Positions 8,255 through 13,074 of a stretch of DNA of 13,074 nt are shown here, piece by piece (position 1 is the stretch's first letter; each line of letters begins with the position of its first letter). The stretch lies in contig CAMENQ010000026.1 in assembly GCA_945928585.1 (NCBI GenBank), positions 1-13,074 on the forward strand. The letters run 5' to 3'. Under the pieces are notes generated by a model that had not been told where the DNA came from, made no database searches, and was given only the letters and a program-made list of their open reading frames with translations. Origin of the DNA: an uncultured Roseburia sp. (GTDB taxonomy: Bacteria; Bacillota; Clostridia; Lachnospirales; Lachnospiraceae). The position numbers were made by a program, and so were the translations under genes.

Positions 8255-8608
8255 TTATCCCCTTACCTTCTTTAAAATTTCAATTACTTCATCTTTTTTC
8301 AAAACCCTGCCATATGATACAACCTTGCCATCTACCACCAGTGCCGGTGTAGTCATCACACCATATGCTGCTATTTTTTCAAAATCCCTAATGTGTTCAA
8401 TGGCAGTATCCATTCCCAATTCGGAAAGTGCCTGAAAGGCAGCTTTTTCCAGCTGATTACACTTTTCACAGCCGCCACCTAATATTTTCACTTCCTGCCG
8501 GTTTGTTTCCGTTTCTGACTGTTTCATTTTTTCCATACTGCTTCCTTCTCTACTGCAGCATCCGTTTTCCTTTTCTGCTTTCTTTTTACCTAAACTAAAT
8601 AATGCCAT
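8255..8608 (-). CDS. Small thioredoxin-like redox-active disulfide protein
   Basis: Protein of 117 residues. Residues 1-38 are a charged tail with the Cys pair C17-C18 (NGCCS). A compact thioredoxin-fold domain follows: VKILGGGCEKCNQL with the CxxC pair C47/C50, then MTTPALVVDGK with the cis-Pro (P88), and VLKKDEVIEIL. This matches the family annotated as thioredoxin family or redox-active disulfide protein 2, often encoded next to UPF0718/ArsP-type permeases. The ATG at 8608 has AGGAGG directly upstream, and the ribosome site overlaps the TAG stop of the permease (8621), which indicates translational coupling. It probably acts in the cytoplasm because there is no signal peptide. It could handle metalloid or thiol chemistry for the permease; that link is inference from gene order. 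Confidence 0.92.
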   Translation of the reverse strand: MALFSLGKKKAEKENGCCSREGSSMEKMKQSETETNRQEVKILGGGCEKCNQLEKAAFQALSELGMDTAIEHIRDFEKIAAYGVMTTPALVVDGKVVSYGRVLKKDEVIEILKKVRG

Positions 8609-8620
8609 TCTTCTTTCCTC

Positions 8621-9619
8621 CTAAAAAATAAATATTTGAATAATATTAAATAAGTACCCAATAATTATAATGCCTATGATACAAATTATCATAAAAGTAC
8701 AAAGCAGTTTTGTTTTTACTGCCTTTTTCAGCATAATCATTGACGGCAGACTAAGTGTAGTAACCGCCATCATAAAGCTGAGTATTGTGCCTAATTGTGC
8801 TCCCTTTGACAACAATGCTTCTGCTACGGGTATTGTTCCAAAAATATCTGCATACATAGGAATTCCTACAAGCGTAGCAATAATAACACCAAATGGATTG
8901 TGACTGCCAAGTAACATTTCAATCCATTTTTCAGGTACCCAGTTATGAATTACCGCACCTATTGCAACACCTGACAGAATGTATGGAAATACTTTCTTAA
9001 AGGTGGACACCATCTGCTCCTTTGCGTAGGATAAGCGGTCTCTTTGGGATAGCTTTGGACTTTCTATATCTACGGAACGAGCCTTTAAAATAAAATCTTC
9101 AACATATTTTTCCATATGCATTTTCTCAATTAATGTTCCTCCTGCCACCGCTATAATCAGACCTGCAATTACATAGATAACTGCAATCTTTGTTCCAAAA
9201 ATGCTCATTAGCAGCACCAGACTTCCCAAGTCAACCATAGGAGATGAAATTAAGAAAGAAAATGTTACACCTATGGGAAGACCTGCACTCGTAAAACCAA
9301 TAAAAAGAGGAATTGACGAGCAGGAACAAAATGGTGTTACGGTTCCTAAAAGCGCTGCGATACAATTAGCACCTATTCCATGGAATCTTCCCAGTATTTT
9401 TTTACTTCTCTCAGGTGGAAAATAGCTCTGTATGTAGGAAATTACGTAAATCAATACACACAACAATACTGTAATCTTAATCACATCATAAATAAAAAAC
9501 TGAATACTGCCACCGAGCTTTCCGGATACATCAAGGCCTGTCTTCTCCAAACAGTTTCCTATCATTTCGTTCAGCCATTTCATCCCAAGTATCTGCTGCT
9601 GTATAAAATCCCATATCAT
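8621..9619 (-). CDS. ArsP/UPF0718-family permease
   Basis: Integral membrane protein of 332 residues, with about eight hydrophobic helices in two halves separated by a charged cytoplasmic stretch (about 165-205). The family marker TPFCSCSSIPLFIGF (95-109) sits in one half and VGIPMYADIFGTIPVAEALL (251-270) in the other. This is the permease family PF03773, whose characterised member ArsP exports trivalent organoarsenicals; many relatives have unknown substrates. The ATG at 9619 overlaps the TGA of the arsR-like gene by four bases (ATGA), with GGAAGTG as ribosome site. With an ArsR-type repressor before it and a CxxC thioredoxin-like protein after it, efflux of a thiophilic metal or metalloid is the best guess. 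I do not assign arsP, since the substrate cannot be read from the sequence. Confidence 0.92.
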   Translation of the reverse strand: MIWDFIQQQILGMKWLNEMIGNCLEKTGLDVSGKLGGSIQFFIYDVIKITVLLCVLIYVISYIQSYFPPERSKKILGRFHGIGANCIAALLGTVTPFCSCSSIPLFIGFTSAGLPIGVTFSFLISSPMVDLGSLVLLMSIFGTKIAVIYVIAGLIIAVAGGTLIEKMHMEKYVEDFILKARSVDIESPKLSQRDRLSYAKEQMVSTFKKVFPYILSGVAIGAVIHNWVPEKWIEMLLGSHNPFGVIIATLVGIPMYADIFGTIPVAEALLSKGAQLGTILSFMMAVTTLSLPSMIMLKKAVKTKLLCTFMIICIIGIIIIGYLFNIIQIFIF

Positions 9620-9909
9620 GTACAGTCACTTCCTTTCTTTACGCAGGATAATCCTTCAATAAATTTTTTAAATTCCCTAAGAGTTTCACAATTCAAAGAA
9701 TAATGATGCCACTTCCCCTCTTTTCTGTCGTTTACAAGTCTGCAGTCACATAAAATCTTCATGTGGTGTGATAATGTAGGCTGTGTGATTTCAAAAGCTT
9801 CCAATAATTTACAGCCGCATTTTTCGCCGTCTGACAGCATTTGTATGATTTGTAATCTGTTGGAATCGCCTAATGCTTTGCAGACTGCAGCTACATTATT
9901 TACATCCAT
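9616..9909 (-). CDS. ArsR/SmtB-family metalloid-responsive repressor
   Basis: Winged-helix repressor of 97 residues that should release DNA when bound by a metal or metalloid. The start is ATG 9909, with GGGAGGC six bases before it. The ATG at 9924 has no ribosome site, and the one used here gives the usual MDVNNVAAVCKALGDSNRL opening. The DNA-reading helix is CGCKLLEAFEITQPTLSHHM (31-50). KCGCKL places C31 and C33 where arsenic-type ArsR proteins have ELCVCDL. Further Cys are at 10, 54, 56, 74, 89 and 96, an unusually large number for 97 residues. The wing is KEGKWHHYSLN (64-73). It is first in the operon, overlaps the permease by four bases, and lies downstream of a strong promoter with a matching inverted repeat, so it is probably autoregulatory. 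The inducer is inferred to be As(III), Sb(III) or a related thiophilic ion. Confidence 0.94.
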   Translation of the reverse strand: MDVNNVAAVCKALGDSNRLQIIQMLSDGEKCGCKLLEAFEITQPTLSHHMKILCDCRLVNDRKEGKWHHYSLNCETLREFKKFIEGLSCVKKGSDCT

Positions 9910-9930
9910 TTTATTGCCTCCCATTGATAT

Positions 9931-9967
9931 TTATCTATGTATAATATAATAGCAGACATATAGATAA
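9931..9967 (-). promoter_or_regulatory. Probable ArsR operator (inverted repeat over the -10 region)
   Basis: TTATCTAT (9931-9938) and ATAGATAA (9960-9967) are exact reverse complements. They extend with one gap to TTATCTATGT and ACATATAGATAA around a 15-base AT-rich centre. The repeat covers the -10 box and most of the spacer of the arsR-like promoter, so a bound dimer would block RNA polymerase. Confidence 0.65.
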
Positions 9968-9974
9968 CTGTCAA
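9946..9974 (-). promoter_or_regulatory. Promoter of the arsR-like/permease/thioredoxin-like operon
   Basis: On the minus strand a perfect -35 TTGACA (9969-9974) is followed by 17 bases and TATTAT (9946-9951, one mismatch to the -10 consensus). Transcription should start near 9939, about 30 bases before the ATG at 9909. Confidence 0.88.
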
Positions 9975-10025
9975 TGTGTTTATAATTATAATATTAGATT
10001 TATATTAGAAATCAGACTGACAGCA

Positions 10026-10064
10026 AAACAGCAGCTCACCATCTCATTCCGGCTGCTGCTGTTT
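10026..10064 (-). terminator. Terminator downstream of the large lipoprotein gene
   Basis: A perfect 10-bp stem AAACAGCAGC/GCTGCTGTTT with a 19-base loop; the minus-strand side runs on as TTTTGC. It lies about 130 bases after the stop at 10195 and before the arsR-like promoter. It is plausible as the terminator of the lipoprotein unit, though the loop is large and the T tract short. Confidence 0.5.
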
Positions 10065-10084
10065 ATTGCTCATTATTCCATTTC

Positions 10085-10122
10085 AAATCAGACCTTCCGG
10101 ATTCATATCCGGCGACTGATTT
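10085..10122 (-). other. Interrupted hairpin in the 3' region of the lipoprotein unit
   Basis: An outer stem AAATCAG/CTGATTT (7 bp) encloses an inner stem CCGGAT/ATCCGG (6 bp, 4-base loop) with unpaired bases between the two. It is strong and GC-rich inside an AT-rich spacer, but on the minus strand it is not followed by a T run. A structured 3' UTR element is the simplest reading. Confidence 0.4.
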
Positions 10123-10194
10123 TCAGTAAAAAAACATCCGCCGATTCTTAATATGGCATTGCATTTTACTTTATTACATAATATTTTTTCTGCT

Positions 10195-11958
10195 TTATTG
10201 CATTATCAGGTTATAAATTATCTCATACATAGTCATACTGTTCACTATGACCTTTTCATAATTTGATTCTATATTAGTCACATATGCATCATATTCATCT
10301 TTTGTAATATACTTTTGATTCGTCCCCATGTCGTTTTCATATTCATCTCCGGTAAGATAATAATATTCCAAATTTTCACCCGAACTGAATTTTTGTATAT
10401 CCCTTGATAAATAGAGTACTATTTCGTATGAACCACTTTCATCCAATGTTATCTCTTTATAATTATATAATTCATAATCACCAAAAAATAGCTTGCTATA
10501 TTCGTATGTGCATATTTTCATATTTCTACTCTGCACATATAGTATATCTTCACTGTCAGATTCATCTTTGCATTCAAAAACATCATAACCAGTTATCTGT
10601 CCATTAATATATCCCATTATGTATATATTTTCTCCATCACTTATAACTACCTCTGGAATATCATCATCATTTAAATATATTATATTTCCATTATTATAAT
10701 ATTCTGAATAGTATATTAGCATGTCCAGCATTTCTGCCTTCCATTCAGACAACTTTTCATCCTCATTTAACGTTTCTCCTGCTTTAGCCTTTAGCCATAC
10801 ATCATGATTATAAAATTGATTATAATGCCATTCGATTTCCTCCGGTGCTGTACCTGCTGAATAATCATACCCATTATAAACATATACCTGTGAGCCAAAT
10901 GCATCCTCACCTATAATCAATACCTTTATAACTCCTGTATATGTATTGTCAGTTTCAATACCGTACAATACTTTATACTCCGGAAAACAATTTGTATAGT
11001 ATTGGTCTAAATCATTAACCAGAAGTTCTGCTGCCACACCGTAGTTGTCCGGTTTCATCTGTTCTATCAATACATTATATTCCGTTTCAGGATTCATATC
11101 CAATGTTGATATTTCCCACCTGAAACCAAGTTTTTTACCAGTATTTTCACTTGTCTGAATCATACTGAAATTCTTTACATTATCATCCTCTATTTCAAAG
11201 CATATCTCTAAAACCGTATCATCTTCATATGTATCTATAACATATGACATTTCTGTTGAAATGTTATAATCTGATAATTCACTATCACACCACTTTAAGA
11301 AATCTTTAAATCCGACAGCAACCTTATATTTATCTTCAGATTTTTCTTTCATCTTTACAAATGGTAAATCCTTCTCTGTTACCATCTTTAAAATGCAAGT
11401 TTTAAGCAACTGATAATCCGGGAGTACCGTTATCGTTGTCCCATCTTCAAAACTACTTTTTACCAGCATATCTATATTTTTCTCAGACACAGATGTCAGG
11501 TAATCGCCAAAATAAAGCTGCATTTCTCCATTTTCATCTTCATAATCCCACAAGTTACCTGCATATGCATAATGAACAGTTCTAATATTATTCCCCTCAA
11601 AAAGCTCGCTTACATAATCTATACAGTTATAATGATATAAATATGAATATGCCGTACTTTCAGGATTTTCTTCATCTTCTGAGCTCATAGTATATCCTAT
11701 ATATGTATCATCTCCTGATGAACTGACATCAAAAAATCCTATATTATACTCACTATCCGCTTCATACTCTGTTATATTCAGACTGTAGTTTTTTGTTTCC
11801 ACAATCTGTTCTATATTTTCAAAACATTCCTTAATTGAATTTATTCTGTTTTTTTCTGATGTTTTTTCATTATTTTCATTATCTTTACCACATCCTACTA
11901 CACAGAAGCATAGCAAAATGCACAATAAACATATTATCTTTTTTGCATACTTAATCAT
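10195..11958 (-). CDS. Large uncharacterised lipoprotein
   Basis: 587 residues. The N-terminus MIKYAKKIICLLCILLCFC ending in VVGC is a lipoprotein signal peptide with the lipid-carrying Cys23, so the protein should be anchored on the outer face of the membrane. The mature part is acidic and Tyr/Asn-rich with no family I recognise. The first ~300 residues resemble in style the beta-rich lipoproteins common in Lachnospiraceae. Near 425-442, NIIYLNDDDIPEVVISDG looks like one FG-GAP/integrin-type repeat (DxDxIPE). AAAGGAG lies six bases before ATG 11958, and the gene starts inside the last codons of the upstream thioredoxin-like gene (8-bp overlap), so they are coupled. Its first ~50 codons and ribosome site are clearly homologous to the start of that upstream gene, indicating a local duplication. 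The function is unknown. Confidence 0.88.
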   Translation of the reverse strand: MIKYAKKIICLLCILLCFCVVGCGKDNENNEKTSEKNRINSIKECFENIEQIVETKNYSLNITEYEADSEYNIGFFDVSSSGDDTYIGYTMSSEDEENPESTAYSYLYHYNCIDYVSELFEGNNIRTVHYAYAGNLWDYEDENGEMQLYFGDYLTSVSEKNIDMLVKSSFEDGTTITVLPDYQLLKTCILKMVTEKDLPFVKMKEKSEDKYKVAVGFKDFLKWCDSELSDYNISTEMSYVIDTYEDDTVLEICFEIEDDNVKNFSMIQTSENTGKKLGFRWEISTLDMNPETEYNVLIEQMKPDNYGVAAELLVNDLDQYYTNCFPEYKVLYGIETDNTYTGVIKVLIIGEDAFGSQVYVYNGYDYSAGTAPEEIEWHYNQFYNHDVWLKAKAGETLNEDEKLSEWKAEMLDMLIYYSEYYNNGNIIYLNDDDIPEVVISDGENIYIMGYINGQITGYDVFECKDESDSEDILYVQSRNMKICTYEYSKLFFGDYELYNYKEITLDESGSYEIVLYLSRDIQKFSSGENLEYYYLTGDEYENDMGTNQKYITKDEYDAYVTNIESNYEKVIVNSMTMYEIIYNLIMQ

Positions 11959-12580
11959 AATTTTCTCCTTTACTCACATTTAATGGTTCTTCTGTAGGTG
12001 CCTCCGGAGTCGGTTCTGGTGTTGTAGTCTCAGGTTCCTTCTTTCCGGCACTTATAACTACACTTATCTCTGTTCCCCTAGGCACGCTTGTTCCGCTTGC
12101 AATGTTCTGCTCTATTACTATGCCCTTGTATCCAATGTACCCGGGTACAGTATCAGATACCATATTTGTATGTACGGCTATGACAGCAACAGAATTCTTA
12201 TATTCAGATGCAATGAGGTCAAAGTATGGAAGCTCATTAACACAAGGAGTACACCATGTTTCCCAAAAGTTAATTATAGTGAGTTTTCCTGTTTTTATAG
12301 GATTTATAGTTTCCGAAGTTATTCCATCCGGCTTGATAATTTGAAGGTCTGCTCCATAACAAAGATTTCCTTTTTTGTTGCCATACTCAGGCCGGGCATT
12401 ATCTGACGATGTACTGTCACCTGTTTCTTTGCCCTGTTCAGTCTGAATGCTATCTGATAGTGTAGTATTCTTTGAATTGTCATCTATATCTTCCAAACTC
12501 TCTTTAAGTAAATTTATTCTGTTTTTTTCTGACGCTTTATCATTATTTTTATCACATCCAACTAAACAAAAACATATCAA
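11951..12580 (-). CDS. Thioredoxin/PASTA-like chimeric lipoprotein, signal peptide out of frame
   Basis: The open frame begins at a TTG (12580) that gives only eight residues before the lipobox Cys (LVGC), too short for export. The true start is ATG 12621, seven bases after AAAGGAG, reading MIKYAKK, but an A7 tract (12601-12607) shifts it to an early stop. One more base gives MIKYAKKTICLCCLLICFC then LVGC, nearly the same as the next gene. The mature part has a Ser/Asp/Glu-rich linker and a TlpA-like thioredoxin start (LTIINFWETWCTPCVNELP, active pair Cys110/Cys113 from the TTG). That fold stops after VAVIAVHTNM, so the cis-Pro and last strands are missing. It then joins the second half of a PASTA-like domain (IVIEQNIASGTSVPRGTEI) and a Pro/Thr/Glu tail. 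It is coupled to the downstream lipoprotein. Probably a pseudogene or phase-variable gene unless the tract is a sequencing error. Confidence 0.75.
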   Translation of the reverse strand: MICFCLVGCDKNNDKASEKNRINLLKESLEDIDDNSKNTTLSDSIQTEQGKETGDSTSSDNARPEYGNKKGNLCYGADLQIIKPDGITSETINPIKTGKLTIINFWETWCTPCVNELPYFDLIASEYKNSVAVIAVHTNMVSDTVPGYIGYKGIVIEQNIASGTSVPRGTEISVVISAGKKEPETTTPEPTPEAPTEEPLNVSKGENYD

Positions 12581-12600
12581 AAGGCAGCATAAACATATTG

Positions 12601-12607
12601 TTTTTTT
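12601..12607 (-). other. A7 homopolymer that breaks the signal peptide of the thioredoxin-like lipoprotein
   Basis: Seven T on the plus strand (A7 in the mRNA). Aligned with the paralogous start of the neighbour gene (11958 downward), this copy is one base shorter exactly here. Restoring one base joins the ribosome site, start codon, signal peptide and lipobox in one frame. Confidence 0.8.
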
Positions 12608-12621
12608 GCATACTTAATCAT

Positions 12622-12791
12622 ATTTTTTCTCCTTTACATATCTGTATCCAACTTTAGTTTTATTCGTATCCCCCTCCATTTACACAATTTCTGACCGACG
12701 AAAAAAATCGTGCCTTTTCATTGCCTCCGTATCCTTTTTTAATTATATCTTTATAATTTAAAAAAGTCCTAAGCTGAAAGCATAGAACAAC
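12622..12791 (-). other. Leader region of the lipoprotein pair, no supported gene
   Basis: About 170 bases between the terminator at 12792-12826 and the first lipoprotein start. It holds a likely promoter, the AAAGGAG ribosome site (12629-12635) and two very short ORFs. One of 13 codons (MKRHDFFRRSEIV) has GGAGG only two bases before its ATG. One of 21 codons ends in KEKKYD and overlaps the lipoprotein ATG. Neither has convincing support. Confidence 0.3.
12742..12770 (-). promoter_or_regulatory. Possible promoter of the lipoprotein pair
   Basis: A perfect -10 TATAAT (12742-12747) on the minus strand. The -35 at 17 bases is poor (AGGACT). It would give a leader of about 110 bases before ATG 12621. 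Confidence 0.35.
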
Positions 12792-12826
12792 AAAAAACAG
12801 ACACTCAGGATTTATTCCAAAGTGTC
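12792..12826 (-). terminator. Terminator directly after the ORF remnant
   Basis: Stem GACACT/AGTGTC (12800-12805 and 12821-12826) with an inner GGA/TCC pairing, followed on the minus strand by TG and T6 (12792-12797). It starts immediately after the TAG at 12827-12829, so a transcribed gene once ended, or still ends, here. Confidence 0.75.
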
Positions 12827-12994
12827 CTAGCATATAACTGATATTTTATTATATTTTCTACTTCTGTCTATAGTTTGAAGTTTATCAACAATTTTATTAA
12901 ACATTTCTACAAGATGCCTATGTATATCCCATATTTCGTCAATTGTCAGATGTCTATTATCATTGGTACAACTTCCTGCCGGAACTACTATAGC
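12827..12994 (-). pseudogene. Start-less 55-codon ORF, probable gene remnant
   Basis: An open frame reading AIVVPAGSCTNDNRHLTIDE, then IWDIHRHLVEMFNKIVDKLQ, and ending KYNKISVIC. It looks like real helical protein sequence (regular Ile/Leu/Val/Phe spacing in the second half) and ends exactly at a terminator. It has no ATG, GTG or TTG near its beginning, and two stops precede it. The only Met (codon 31) has no ribosome site. The frame just before it in another phase reads GAVGKVIGYSSSG, which could be the upstream part of the same gene after a frame change. I do not recognise the family. Confidence 0.4.
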
Positions 12995-13021
12995 CTATCA
13001 CTTTACCGACAGCCCCACTGA

Positions 13022-13074
13022 TTAATTATTTTCATTATATATCTCTTCTAAATCTTCTATTGCTTCATCCCAAA
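13022..13074 (-). CDS. C-terminal end of an unknown protein, partial
   Basis: The last 16 codons (WDEAIEDLEEIYNENN) and a TAA stop of a minus-strand frame that enters from the right edge. The acidic, amphipathic sequence looks like a C-terminal helix. The piece is too short to name, and it could also be noise, since a frame open for 50 bases is not significant by itself. Confidence 0.35.
   Translation of the reverse strand, partial: WDEAIEDLEEIYNENN

Noticed and set aside
9380..9703. 107-codon plus-strand open frame across the permease and arsR-like genes
   Set aside because: Crosses two well-supported coupled genes on the other strand and has no recognisable protein features.
12622..12685. 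21-codon ORF ending in KEKKYD that overlaps the lipoprotein ATG
   Set aside because: No ribosome site; its ending is explained by the duplicated ribosome-site/start sequence.

Overview
The window looks like chromosomal DNA of a low-GC Firmicute, most probably a Lachnospiraceae-type member of the Clostridia. The evidence is strong AGGAGG-type ribosome sites, a hrcA-grpE-dnaK operon under a perfect CIRCE operator, a Gram-positive-type DnaK, lipobox lipoproteins, and the gene families present. Every gene I can support lies on the minus strand, so transcription runs from high to low coordinates.

Right to left in position, that is in order of transcription. At 12827-13074 there is the last 17 codons of an unknown gene, a start-less ORF remnant and a terminator. 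At 10195-12621 there are two lipoprotein genes whose promoter-proximal parts (ribosome site, signal peptide, lipobox, first ~30 mature residues) are clearly duplicated. The first of them, a thioredoxin/PASTA-like chimera, is out of frame in its signal peptide because of an A7 tract. A hairpin-rich spacer follows (10020-10194). At 8255-9909 an arsR-like repressor, an ArsP/UPF0718-type permease and a small CxxC thioredoxin-like protein form a tight operon. It has a strong promoter overlapped by an inverted-repeat operator. A sensor histidine kinase without a response regulator follows at 6642-8141, possibly in the same transcript. It ends in a 70-bp perfect palindrome that acts as a terminator.

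At 5030-6477 a VTC-type polyphosphate polymerase-domain protein and a DUF4956 membrane protein overlap by 73 bp, a known pairing that suggests one membrane-associated function. At 4066-4777 an XRE-type membrane regulator is broken twice, by an A7-tract frameshift and by an internal deletion with a second frame change. At 3468-3917 an intact XRE regulator carries a zinc-ribbon domain. From 3289 down to the left edge runs the class I heat-shock operon hrcA-grpE-dnaK: promoter, CIRCE at the start point, then the repressor, the nucleotide exchange factor and the chaperone. dnaK runs off the window.

The points most worth a second look are the two separate A7 tracts that each break a gene by one base, the lipoprotein N-terminal duplication and the thioredoxin/PASTA chimera, the 70-bp zero-spacer palindrome, the ArsR-type operator controlling an operon that may include an orphan kinase, and the VTC/DUF4956 overlap. 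All functional statements rest on reading motifs by eye; no database search was run.
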